Source of the DNA: Lachnospiraceae bacterium
GTDB taxonomy: Bacteria > Bacillota > Clostridia > Lachnospirales > Lachnospiraceae
DNA: 64,000 nucleotides
Assembly (NCBI GenBank): GCA_902363555.1
Contig: CABJAM010000005.1
Coordinates: 434,001-498,000, forward strand
Direction of reading: 5' to 3'
Of the stretch, positions 53,200 to 61,506 are shown in pieces (position 1 is the first letter of the stretch; each line of letters starts with the position of its first letter). Both the position numbers and the translations under genes were made by a program. The notes beneath the pieces were generated by a model. The model was not told the DNA's origin. It searched no databases and saw nothing but the letters and a program-made list of their open reading frames with translations.

Positions 53200-54003
53200 T
53201 TGAATCCTGGCAAGCCTTTATTTCATAATCTCCTGCGTCGCGTCACCCCCTTATTTCTGACAGCAGAGCTGAGTTTTTATCTGGCATATCTCATTTTGGA
53301 TGCCATCACCGGACGGAGTCTTCTGTTGTCCGATGCCTTTAAATATGGTGGGATCATCCTCTGCTTTTTATATACACTGCTCCTTGTGGGCACCCAAAAG
53401 GCCGCCCGTCCGGATAAGCCCCGGCAGCCTCTGATATGGCTGGCCTTTGCCGGCTTTTTTGTCCTGTTTTCCGACTTTTGCCTGCTGTTTACAACCGCAG
53501 CCGCACCTGGCATCGCACTCTTCTGCCTTGTTCAGTGCTTCTATTTTCTGTATCAGAGTAAAATCCGCAGACTATGGCAGATCTTTCTTATTCCTGCCGC
53601 CGTCTCTCTGACCGGATCGGCGGCGCTGGCTTTGATTTATCAGGTCCATCATCCTCTTGTACCGCTGGCGCTCTTTTATCTGACAATGCTGCTCATAAAC
53701 ATCGCGTTGGCCTGGCATAAGGCGCTGGCCGCACCGCAGCCCCCCGCCTTTATGTTTGCCGCAGGACTGGTGCTCTACTGTCTCTGCGATCTGAACGTGG
53801 GATTTATGAACGCACGATACATTATTTCCGGGCCTATGCTAAGGGCGCTTCCTATACTGGCCAACCCAGTCTTTCGGGAAATATCAACCTTCTCCATGTG
53901 GTTTTTCTACCTGCCGGCTCAGGTGCTCATCGCACTGTCGGCAGCATGGCCTTTGCTGCGGCGCCAGAGCGAAGTCCGGTCTTTGCTTCGACACCACTGT
54001 TAG
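53200..54003 (+). CDS. Unknown multi-pass membrane protein
   Basis: This 267-residue protein has about eight hydrophobic segments throughout and short cytoplasmic Arg-rich termini. I do not recognise it with confidence; the topology somewhat recalls YhhN-type membrane proteins. GAGAGGTG lies seven bases before a TTG at 53200; the GTG at 53191 belongs to that site. A TTGACA at 53152 may be the -35. It is monocistronic. Confidence 0.7.
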   Translation: MNPGKPLFHNLLRRVTPLFLTAELSFYLAYLILDAITGRSLLLSDAFKYGGIILCFLYTLLLVGTQKAARPDKPRQPLIWLAFAGFFVLFSDFCLLFTTAAAPGIALFCLVQCFYFLYQSKIRRLWQIFLIPAAVSLTGSAALALIYQVHHPLVPLALFYLTMLLINIALAWHKALAAPQPPAFMFAAGLVLYCLCDLNVGFMNARYIISGPMLRALPILANPVFREISTFSMWFFYLPAQVLIALSAAWPLLRRQSEVRSLLRHHC

Positions 54004-54141
54004 CCCATATATAACAGCCTGCAACCTCAAGTTGACCATTCGCAAAATAAAGTTGGTAGCCAAAAATGTCTGGGAACGCTATAATAGGAACTACGCAAAA
54101 AGAAGTATGGCGTCAGAAAAAGTATGTGGAGGTATCCTACA

Positions 54142-54687
54142 ATGAGCTTCGGTGAAAATCTACGAATGGTCCGAAAAGAGAGGAATATATCCCAGGAGGA
54201 TCTTGCTGAATTATTAAATGTAAGCAGACAGGCGGTTTCAAAATGGGAGCAGGGCTCCGGCTACCCTGAAATGGAAAAAATGATCACATTGGCCAAAACG
54301 TTAAATGTCTCACTGGACTTCCTGGTGTCCGGTCAAAATCCGGAAGCAGCCGCACCTAAAATCCAAAGGCAGCCAACTGGCAAAATATTTATAAAAACCC
54401 ATGATGGCAAACAACTTATTAACTGTTACAAAGTAGCATCTGTTCCACTTTTTAACAAGATTTTCAAGAGCAGCCCGGACGAGCCGAAATACGCCCTTTT
54501 TGGCATCGACAGCGCCACCTTCTGGGGTGAAAATAAAATATTTTTAGGGTGGTACGCCGATGATGCCAGTGTACAAAAGGAAATAAGCCAGATTCTGTCC
54601 GCACTTGAAAATGGTGAGACTTCCTATGAACTCAAATATGCCGCGAAGGTAAAAGAAGGCTTTTTGAGTGTAAAGCTGGATCAGTAA
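54142..54687 (+). CDS. XRE-family regulator with a C-terminal effector-like domain
   Basis: The 181-residue protein has an N-terminal helix-turn-helix (about 8-60; SQEDLAELLNVSRQAVSKWEQG), then a linker and about 100 residues of unknown domain (KIFIKTHDGKQLINCYKV... FLGWYADDAS). The last part may bind a ligand or partner. GGAGGT lies eight bases before the ATG. A perfect TATAAT at about 54080-54085 may be its -10. Confidence 0.85.
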   Translation: MSFGENLRMVRKERNISQEDLAELLNVSRQAVSKWEQGSGYPEMEKMITLAKTLNVSLDFLVSGQNPEAAAPKIQRQPTGKIFIKTHDGKQLINCYKVASVPLFNKIFKSSPDEPKYALFGIDSATFWGENKIFLGWYADDASVQKEISQILSALENGETSYELKYAAKVKEGFLSVKLDQ

Positions 54688-54744
54688 GCCGTTCCAGACG
54701 ATTTATTCCATACCAATGTTAATTTATAAAAGCCTCAAAGCAAA

Positions 54745-54782
54745 CCGCCGGAACAGTCTCCCCATAGAGTCTGCTCCGGCGG
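54745..54782. terminator. Hairpin between convergent XRE and hydratase genes
   Basis: CCGCCGGA and TCCGGCGG arms (extended by CAG/CTG) form a strong stem, but the T runs on both sides are poor. It is probably a bidirectional terminator. Confidence 0.6.
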
Positions 54783-54819
54783 CGTTCATTTTCCTATTAT
54801 ATTCAACAACACAAACTAA

Positions 54820-57105
54820 CTATCCGCGATAGTAATTGATCAGGCATCCCTTAAGTATAATCTCCCGCTCATCATCGGTCAGATCGCCCAATCTCAAAGT
54901 AAACTCCTCAAGCTGATCCTTCACAACATAAGCCTTCACCTCAGAAGCCTTATCGATAACCGCCTGGCGGATACCCGGTACAAACAGATAGTCGCCATTG
55001 GCAAAAGGCAGTTCGCCCTTGTCAATGATAAACGGCAGCATGCCCCAGTTGATCAGGTTGGAGCGATAACGTTTGGTCGCATATTCTGTGGCAATATTTG
55101 CCCAGCCGCCAAGCACCTTCTGGCAGGATGCGGCCTGCTCACGGGCGGAGCCGTCGCCGGGCTTCACCGCAAAAATCGTGCTGCCGATACCGGTATTATC
55201 ACGTTTGGCATCGGGGAAGCTGCTACGGATCACTTCCATCACCGGAACAAGCTCCGGAAGCACATCTCTCGGATGTTCGCCGGCCACACGGGCTTTCTCA
55301 GCCTTCTGAACTTCCTTGGCGCGGCCCACATATGCCGGGTCCTTGCGGGAAAGGGTAAATTCCGCCAGTCCCAGAGGATTGGAGCGATAGGACGAGGTCT
55401 CGCCGGATGGAATCAACTCATCGGTCGTCGTTACCGGATCGTGGATTTCAGATACAACCTTCAGCACCAGATTGTCCGTAAGCGCTTCCATGGCCGGCCA
55501 GTCTTTAATGTTAGGGCCAAACTTGATATCCACACTGGGATCTGCGACGCCCTTGCTGTCATAAACCCGGTTATCGTAAATTCTCTTATCGAAGAAATAT
55601 TTCGGCTTCGTGTAAATGACATCGATATCTGTCGCTGCGGTGAGATAGCCTTTATTTGCAGCCGTTGCGGCGATAGAACGGGCATCCATCAAGGCTACGG
55701 AAGCGATCTGGCCATTTTGCAGCTTGGAGCCTTCACGGTTGGGGAAGTTACGGGTGGAGTGGCGGATACTTAAGCCATTATTGGCCGGTGTATCGCCGGC
55801 GCCAAAGCAAGGACCACAGAAAGCCGTCTTGATCACAGCTCCGGTCTCCATCAGGTCAGCCACACAGCCATTGCGTACCAGCTCCATGTAAATCGGTGTA
55901 CTTGCCGGATAAACACTTAAAGTAAATTCATCGGCGCCAATGCTCGTGCCCCGCAAAATATCCGCTGCATCACAAATATTTTCAAAACCGCCGCCGGCGC
56001 AGCCGGCAATGATCCCCTGCTCCACATAGAGCTTTCCGTCGCGCACCTTATCTTTAAGTGTAAAGTTTACAGCGCCGTCCAGACTTACAAGCGCCTTCTT
56101 TTCGCAATCATCCAGAATATCCATCAGGTTCGCATTCAGCTCCTCGATGGTGTATGTATTGCTTGGGTGGAACGGCATGGCGATCATGGGGCGGATCGTG
56201 CTCAGATCGATCTCGATCATGCCATCATAATAAGCCACATTTCCCGGATTCAGCTCGGCATAATCTTCTGTGCGGCCATGAATCTCATAAAATTCCTTCA
56301 CAGCGTCATCGGTCTTCCATATTGAAGAAAGACAGGTTGTTTCTGTGGTCATAACGTCCACGCCAATACGGAAATCCACACTCAGATTGTCAACACCTGG
56401 GCCGACAAATTCCATCACCTTATTATTCACATAGCCATTGCCGAAAACCTCGCCGATAATGGCCAGCGCCACGTCCTGCGGACCAACGCCCAGCACTGGC
56501 TTTCCTGTCAGATAAACGCCCACAACGCCGGGCATGTTAATATCATAGGTTTTGTTCAGAAGCTGCTTAACAAGCTCCGGACCACCTTCGCCAATGGCCA
56601 TCGTTCCAAGAGCGCCATAACGCGTATGACTGTCCGAGCCCAGGATCATTTTTCCGCCGCCGGCCAGCATTTCACGGGCAAACTGGTGAATGACCGCCTG
56701 ATGTGGTGGAACGTATACACCGCCGTATTTTTTAGCGCAGGTCAGACCAAACATATGGTCATCCTCGTTGATCGTGCCGCCCACAGCACAAAGACTGTTG
56801 TGGCAGGTTGTCAGCACATAAGGCATGGGGAATTTCTCCAGACCTGAAGCTCTGGCTGTCTGGATAATACCAACATATGTAATATCATGGGAAGTTAATT
56901 TGTCGAAACGGATCTTCAGCTTCTTCATATCGGAAGCTGTATTATGCTTTTCAAGAATCCCATAGGCCATCGTCTGTCTGGCCGCTTCTTCTTTGGATAC
57001 CTCGCAGCCTGTTTTTGCAGTAATCTCGGCCGCAGCCTGCGGACCATCCGCCACGATCTCCATACCATTTAACAGGTATGCGCCTCCATTGTGTAGTTTA
57101 ATCAT
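54820..57105 (-). CDS. Aconitase-family hydratase
   Basis: This 761-residue protein belongs to the aconitase superfamily and would bind a [4Fe-4S] cluster to hydrate or dehydrate a tricarboxylic acid. Visible marks are GSDSHTRYGALG, the cluster-Cys region FCGPCFGAGDTPANNG, STRNFPNREGS, and in the C-terminal swivel domain the conserved YRSN. Its size and start (LHNGGAYLLNG) fit the group usually annotated simply as hydratase in Clostridia. The exact substrate is not clear. It is transcribed in the same direction as the Fur and cyclase genes. Confidence 0.88.
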   Translation of the reverse strand: MIKLHNGGAYLLNGMEIVADGPQAAAEITAKTGCEVSKEEAARQTMAYGILEKHNTASDMKKLKIRFDKLTSHDITYVGIIQTARASGLEKFPMPYVLTTCHNSLCAVGGTINEDDHMFGLTCAKKYGGVYVPPHQAVIHQFAREMLAGGGKMILGSDSHTRYGALGTMAIGEGGPELVKQLLNKTYDINMPGVVGVYLTGKPVLGVGPQDVALAIIGEVFGNGYVNNKVMEFVGPGVDNLSVDFRIGVDVMTTETTCLSSIWKTDDAVKEFYEIHGRTEDYAELNPGNVAYYDGMIEIDLSTIRPMIAMPFHPSNTYTIEELNANLMDILDDCEKKALVSLDGAVNFTLKDKVRDGKLYVEQGIIAGCAGGGFENICDAADILRGTSIGADEFTLSVYPASTPIYMELVRNGCVADLMETGAVIKTAFCGPCFGAGDTPANNGLSIRHSTRNFPNREGSKLQNGQIASVALMDARSIAATAANKGYLTAATDIDVIYTKPKYFFDKRIYDNRVYDSKGVADPSVDIKFGPNIKDWPAMEALTDNLVLKVVSEIHDPVTTTDELIPSGETSSYRSNPLGLAEFTLSRKDPAYVGRAKEVQKAEKARVAGEHPRDVLPELVPVMEVIRSSFPDAKRDNTGIGSTIFAVKPGDGSAREQAASCQKVLGGWANIATEYATKRYRSNLINWGMLPFIIDKGELPFANGDYLFVPGIRQAVIDKASEVKAYVVKDQLEEFTLRLGDLTDDEREIILKGCLINYYRG

Positions 57106-57230
57106 AATGGACCTCCTTATATTGTATTTAAATTGTATACAAGCATACAGTGTTTAATATTTATTATACCGGGATAAGCCAAAATTTGCAAGACCTTATT
57201 CTTTATCCTGCAAAACATCATCATGCCGTA

Positions 57231-57378
57231 CAGCCGTCCGGTTCCTCTTAACGGTTACGAGCCTGCGCAGCCGTCCTGCCTCTCTAAACAGTTGCAAGCC
57301 CGCGCAGCCGTCCTGCCTCTCTAAACAGTTGCAAGCCCGCGCAGCCGTCCGACCTCTCTAAACGGCTGCAAGCCCGCG
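57231..57378. repeat. Four tandem 37-bp repeats
   Basis: Units begin CAGCCGTCC and end GCCCGCG, at 57231, 57268, 57305 and 57342. The middle two are identical over most of their length; the outer two are diverged. The minus-strand unit contains GCAACTGTTTAGAGAGGC, resembling palindrome copy 6, so the array may derive from that family. The last unit covers the stop codon and final codons of the cyclase gene. Confidence 0.85.
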
Positions 57379-58011
57379 CTCCAGCACCGTCCGCACCGGG
57401 CTGCCATCCATTCCGGCCAGCTTCAGCGGCAGACAGTGCAGCCAGTAAATCCCCGGCGTCACCTGACGCAGATCCAGTGTCTCGATCAGAGGAATCCCAG
57501 CCCCCAGCAGGGTTTTATGGACCTTTCCCTCCCGGCTGTCCACAGGCTCCACGGTCAGATAATCGATCCCGATACACTTTACGCCAAGTTCCGCCAAATA
57601 ACTTGCGGCTTCCAGATCAATGGCGGTATAATCCTCTAACAGGTGAACGCCGGCAAAACGGCTGCTGTTCTCCGTCTTAAAAATTACCCGCTCACCCGGT
57701 GATATATGACAGCTCTCCAAAAATCTCCGGTTAATATCCCTCGTATCTGCCAAATCCCCGGCATAAGCGATCACCCGCACGCTGCCATTGACCAGATCCA
57801 GATCCACCGCGTCGATGGACGTGCCGCCATCCACAAAATGCAGCGGCGCATCCATATGCGTGCCCGTATGGCAGCCCATAGAAATATTGCCCACATTACA
57901 CATATCCCCCTTCCCGATAGAAAGGAAGGATTCCTTTTTAAAAACCGGGTCTCCGGGATAGATCAGCAGCGTATCATCCATTGAATATGTGACATCCATA
58001 AAATCATTCAT
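57358..58011 (-). CDS. Cyclase-family metal hydrolase (arylformamidase-like)
   Basis: The 217-residue protein has the cyclase/kynurenine-formamidase metal motif HTGTHMDAPLHF near residue 52 and a later conserved CIGIDYLTVEP. It probably hydrolyses an amide or lactam with a bound divalent metal; the substrate is unknown. The ATG at 58011 overlaps the fur stop and follows GGGGAGA. Its last codons lie in the tandem-repeat array, so the C-terminus has probably been rebuilt by repeat expansion. Confidence 0.82.
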   Translation of the reverse strand: MNDFMDVTYSMDDTLLIYPGDPVFKKESFLSIGKGDMCNVGNISMGCHTGTHMDAPLHFVDGGTSIDAVDLDLVNGSVRVIAYAGDLADTRDINRRFLESCHISPGERVIFKTENSSRFAGVHLLEDYTAIDLEAASYLAELGVKCIGIDYLTVEPVDSREGKVHKTLLGAGIPLIETLDLRQVTPGIYWLHCLPLKLAGMDGSPVRTVLERGLAAV

Positions 58012-58444
58012 TATTTTTCTCCCCACAATCCTTGCAAATTCCATAAAAAACTGTTTTTCCCTCATCGATGGCAAAACCCTCCTGCCGCAGTGTCTCCGCG
58101 GCAAAGGCCCGTATCGTCGGACTCTCCACATGAATCAGACGGCCGCAGCGGCTGCACATCAGATGGCAGTGCTGCTGGCACTCCGGTGTATTTCCAATAT
58201 ACTGATAACACGCCGGTACTTTGTCGGAAATCGTATAGCGGCGTATTTGGCCCTCATTTTCAAGAGCCTTTAAAAAGCGGTAGACCGTGGCCTTCCCCAC
58301 GTGCTGCCCCGCAGCCTCCAGCCCTTCCAGAATATCCTCCGCCCGTATATGGGCCCCGCCCCGGGTTTTGATATAGTCAAGGATTACCGCCTTCTGGTGG
58401 GTATTTCTCTGAAATTTATCATTCTGCATCCAATCCTGCTCCAT
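58004..58444 (-). CDS. Fur-family metal-dependent regulator
   Basis: The 146-residue regulator has an N-terminal winged helix and a C-terminal dimerisation domain with HCHLMCSRCGR and CKDCGEK (two CxxC pairs for structural zinc). It belongs to Fur/PerR/Zur; the motif does not say which metal. Overlapping with the cyclase and near the Fe-S hydratase, it may control them. The first 8-12 residues are of uncertain start. Confidence 0.88.
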   Translation of the reverse strand: MEQDWMQNDKFQRNTHQKAVILDYIKTRGGAHIRAEDILEGLEAAGQHVGKATVYRFLKALENEGQIRRYTISDKVPACYQYIGNTPECQQHCHLMCSRCGRLIHVESPTIRAFAAETLRQEGFAIDEGKTVFYGICKDCGEKNNE

Positions 58445-58491
58445 TCCACATCACCGATGGCACCATCGCCTCCGGCTTTCTTCGTTATTTG

Positions 58492-58520
58492 GCAACAGTT
58501 CAGAGGCACCGAACTGTTAT
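58492..58520. repeat. Dispersed palindrome beside the thioesterase stop
   Basis: AACAGTTC and GAACTGTT are perfect 8-bp arms; the copy ends 2 bases from the thioesterase stop codon and lies upstream of fur. Confidence 0.75.
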
Positions 58521-58521
58521 A

Positions 58522-58995
58522 TTATTTGGACGGCTCCTGTCCGGACAGGCAGCCGGCCAGCAGATCATACATCGCCCGGTCAAACTTTTTCAAAGACAAT
58601 GGTTTCATATCCGGTGTTGTAAAGCAATGGCCGGTATGCCCAACAGTACAGAGCCGCCCGGAAGCCTTGTCCACCATCCGGTACGATAGCTGCATCCGAA
58701 TACCATTGAAAAAAGCTACGGATGGATAAATCTCCACCGTCTCATCAAACCGCACCGGACTTTTATATTCACAATCCGCCGAAAGCACCGGGATCAGCAC
58801 GCCCTTCGCTTCCACCGCTTTGTAGGGTAGTCCGATAAATTCCATATAAGCGATGCGGGCCTCCTCCATCCACCGGATATAATTGGAATGATGGACAATG
58901 CCCATCTGGTCCGTCTCATAATAGTGCGCCCTGTGCTCGTAACAAAATCCCCGATCCACCAGGGTTCCCAGTGTATCAATAATAATTTCTTCCAT
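58522..58995 (-). CDS. Acyl-CoA thioesterase (YbgC/FadM hotdog family)
   Basis: The 157-residue protein is a single hotdog domain of the 4-hydroxybenzoyl-CoA thioesterase family, with the YbgC-type YYETDQMGIVHHSNYIRWMEEAR motif (shown over key residues Asp, His and Tyr). It should hydrolyse a short or aromatic acyl-CoA. I chose the ATG at 58995, after AAGAGG; the earlier ATG at 59016 has none. Confidence 0.87.
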   Translation of the reverse strand: MEEIIIDTLGTLVDRGFCYEHRAHYYETDQMGIVHHSNYIRWMEEARIAYMEFIGLPYKAVEAKGVLIPVLSADCEYKSPVRFDETVEIYPSVAFFNGIRMQLSYRMVDKASGRLCTVGHTGHCFTTPDMKPLSLKKFDRAMYDLLAGCLSGQEPSK

Positions 58996-59022
58996 AGAAT
59001 ATGACCTCTTTTTCATAAATCA

Positions 59023-59051
59023 GTAACAATTCATGTCGCCTGAGCGGTTAT
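59023..59051. repeat. Diverged dispersed palindrome
   Basis: GTAACAATTC and GAGCGGTTAT arms, clearly related to the family but poorly matched. Confidence 0.4.
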
Positions 59052-59140
59052 TTTGTCCGCTTAATATTTTATTTTACCAGAGAAAAGCCATTTTGAATAT
59101 ACCCTTCGCATATTTTTTCATTTGAATCCCCAAACTGAAT

Positions 59141-59168
59141 CAACAGTTCAGATGGGCCGAACTGTTAC
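59141..59168. repeat. Dispersed palindrome copy
   Basis: CAACAGTTC and GAACTGTTAC arms upstream of the ferritin-like gene. The 258-base gap 58996-59254 holds two copies and possibly a sporulation-type promoter (CATATACTGA near 59217) that is too weak to call. Confidence 0.75.
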
Positions 59169-59254
59169 AATCTAAGTATCTACTCACATAGTGTAATACA
59201 CCCCCGCCCGCCCACGGCATATACTGAATAATAAAGCATAAGGAGTTTTTAAAC

Positions 59255-60589
59255 ATGCCCTTCAATCCATTTGAAGAAAAACCCATTCCCATAGAAATGA
59301 CCTACATGGACTGGAAAACCATGTATCCCAGGCCTTATAACAAAGAAACTACCGACCCGTACACCAAATGCCGCATTGTTCTTATGAACGGCACTGAGTT
59401 TGAGGCTCAGTGGTTCTCCCGCAATTTTTCCCGCCATTGTCCGGACAATGACCTGCGCCGCCAGTTGGCCATGATGCGCCGCACGGAACAGCAGCAGCAA
59501 AAACGCATCTCCTGCCTGAAACCAAAGGATGAAACCATTTTAGAGCATACGATCACCTATGAGCAGCTCGCTGTGGATCTGACCGCCCGGCTGGCCCAAA
59601 AGGAAACCGACTGCGATGTGCGCAGCACCATGAATTTTGCACTGTTGGAGGATTTCGACCATCTCTACCGCTATTCCAACCTTCTGGAAATGGAATATAA
59701 CCGGGATGCAAAAAAACTTGTGGGCGGCTATACAGAAATCATGCCGGCAAGGCCCACCATCGCCGAGCACCGCTGCCCAAAGGACAGTATCAACCGGTAC
59801 ATCATAAATAAAAAAACATCCATACTTACTCAGCTCCAGGTCAATATTATCACCGCTGCCGAGCAGCAGACAATGAATTATTATATGAACGTGGCCCCAC
59901 TCTACTGTAAATCCGATCATGGCCGCCGTCTATATCAGGAAATCGGCATGATCGAGGAGCAGCACGTCAGTGAGTACGAAAGTCTTAAAGATACACGGGT
60001 CACCTGGCTGGAGGATCTGCTCATGCATGAATATACAGAATGTTATCTATATTATTCCTGCATGCAGTCTGAATGTGATCCATACATCCGCTGTATCTGG
60101 GAGGACTGCCTGACCCAGGAAATCTGCCATCTTCATATGGCAAAGGATATGCTCCGCAAATACGAGCGCAAGGACTGGCAGCAGATCATCCCCTGCGGCA
60201 CATTCCCGGAACTGCTCATACTTGGGCCCAACATTGAGTACGTCCGAAGAATGATTGCAAAAACCACCGGCAACACCCGCCAGGAGGAGGATATTGTCTC
60301 CCTGAACAGTCTGAAAAAGGGCAATGAATTTTTCGTCTACCAGCAGATCGTCAATCACGATGTGCGCAGCGTTGCCAGCCACAATGTTATTGACAGGCAT
60401 ATTTGTGCCTTCGGAAAAGATTACCGATATCAGACCGCGGAGCATCCAGTCGCATTACTGCGCTCCCGCACCTGCGATAATGTGACGCTGGCTCGGATTC
60501 CGTGTGAAACACCGGAAAAGCTGTCGGTAGCCGGAAAAACCTCCGATTGCGACGACAACAGCAATCCCTGTGACTGCGGCTGTTCGTAA
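59255..60589 (+). CDS. Two-bundle ferritin-like protein with a Cys-rich tail
   Basis: This 444-residue soluble protein is of no family I can name. Its second half has the full diiron pattern of ferritin-like proteins: Glu203, E234xxH237, Glu259 and E289xxH292, within long helices. The first half has a related but degenerate helical bundle (Glu97-His98, Glu132-His136, Glu145). The C-terminus ends in DCDDNSNPCDCGCS, a possible metal-binding tail. AAGGAG lies nine bases before the ATG. It is monocistronic. A role in iron, oxidative or spore-coat chemistry is possible, but not shown. Confidence 0.75.
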   Translation: MPFNPFEEKPIPIEMTYMDWKTMYPRPYNKETTDPYTKCRIVLMNGTEFEAQWFSRNFSRHCPDNDLRRQLAMMRRTEQQQQKRISCLKPKDETILEHTITYEQLAVDLTARLAQKETDCDVRSTMNFALLEDFDHLYRYSNLLEMEYNRDAKKLVGGYTEIMPARPTIAEHRCPKDSINRYIINKKTSILTQLQVNIITAAEQQTMNYYMNVAPLYCKSDHGRRLYQEIGMIEEQHVSEYESLKDTRVTWLEDLLMHEYTECYLYYSCMQSECDPYIRCIWEDCLTQEICHLHMAKDMLRKYERKDWQQIIPCGTFPELLILGPNIEYVRRMIAKTTGNTRQEEDIVSLNSLKKGNEFFVYQQIVNHDVRSVASHNVIDRHICAFGKDYRYQTAEHPVALLRSRTCDNVTLARIPCETPEKLSVAGKTSDCDDNSNPCDCGCS

Positions 60590-60703
60590 ATGACGCCCCG
60601 AAAATTCCACGCGCACCGCGGCTGCTCCCCGCTGCCCCCGGCTGACGCCAGGGCGCGGCCGTAGCCATAAGGTCGCGCACCCGCCTCCGTTTCACTACGG
60701 CGC

Positions 60704-60766
60704 GTCGCGGCAGTCGCCGCAGAGGTGAGCTAGCTCCCCTCTGTGGCTCGTTGCTTCGCGCAAAAA
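60704..60766. repeat. 63-bp structured element, copy 2
   Basis: Matches copy 1 at 49817-49879 except three positions: G for A at 60722, T for A in the loop and C for T at 60741. The first and last are paired in the stem, so the A-T pair of copy 1 is a G-C pair here. It abuts the terminator at 60768. Confidence 0.85.
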
Positions 60767-60816
60767 AAGCTGCCGCACAGATCCGCGGGTATTTCCCCCG
60801 GGTCCGTGCGGCAGCT
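60762..60816 (-). terminator. Terminator of the DUF4358 gene
   Basis: AGCTGCCGCAC and GTGCGGCAGCT form an 11-bp stem extended by CCGCGGG/CCCCGGG; the minus strand then has seven T (complement of 60762-60768). Confidence 0.85.
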
Positions 60817-60842
60817 CCTACGGCTGGCTTTGCAGGCACGCT

Positions 60843-61379
60843 CTATTTTCCACCAAGCACGGAATCAATCGCCTTGACGGCAATCTGATTCTGCTCTGCA
60901 GCATAATCCTTAGCGGCAGCTTCGCCCTGATCCACCACATCATCCGGCATATCGCCCAGCATTATGAAAAACACATAATCGCCATTGCGGTACACCGTAC
61001 TGCCATTAACCTTTCCAATGTTCATCGGGTAATTCATGGCATCGTTAATAAGATAATCACGATAGCTGTTCAAGGCCTTCTCCACCGCGTCGGCCTTGCT
61101 CTCATTGGCATGGACCGCAATAAAGGCATCCACCTGGACACTGATCATAGCCACCTCGCCATAGGCTTCCTTATACATATCCGTTGTCAACCCGTACTGC
61201 TGCTCAAGAGCTGTCGCATCCACCGTTCCCTGTGGGATATAGCTGTCGCCGTAAGCCTCCCGGACCTTATCTGCAATGTCCGTAAGGGATACATCCGGCT
61301 GTGCCTCCGTCTTTTTACAGGCAGTAAATACGGCCATACATACCAGACACAATGCTGCAATCTTCATAAATTTTTTCAT
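60843..61379 (-). CDS. DUF4358 lipoprotein
   Basis: The 178-residue lipoprotein has a signal peptide, lipobox FTAC (Cys21), and a domain of the DUF4358 family common in Clostridia, with a final GNGDYVFFIMLGDMPDD-like stretch (MNIGKVNGSTVYRNGDYV). Function unknown; it is held on the outer face of the membrane. It is apparently monocistronic. Confidence 0.83.
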   Translation of the reverse strand: MKKFMKIAALCLVCMAVFTACKKTEAQPDVSLTDIADKVREAYGDSYIPQGTVDATALEQQYGLTTDMYKEAYGEVAMISVQVDAFIAVHANESKADAVEKALNSYRDYLINDAMNYPMNIGKVNGSTVYRNGDYVFFIMLGDMPDDVVDQGEAAAKDYAAEQNQIAVKAIDSVLGGK

Positions 61380-61408
61380 GTAAGCTTCTCCTTAAATGTT
61401 TTTTTGCA

Positions 61409-61437
61409 GTAACAGTACAAAAAAGTAAAACTGTTAC
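61409..61437. repeat. Dispersed palindrome copy with A-rich centre
   Basis: GTAACAGT and ACTGTTAC are perfect 8-bp arms with an A-rich centre; it lies 30 bases upstream of the DUF4358 start. Confidence 0.7.
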
Positions 61438-61506
61438 ACTTTTTGTTAGCATTAACGCTTTCCAGGGAAATATACCCTGACGCGCGCAGCGCGCCCATGC
61501 GCAGCA

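Noticed and set aside
57231..57378. CRISPR-like array
   Set aside because: The 37-bp units are contiguous with no spacers, and no cas genes are present.
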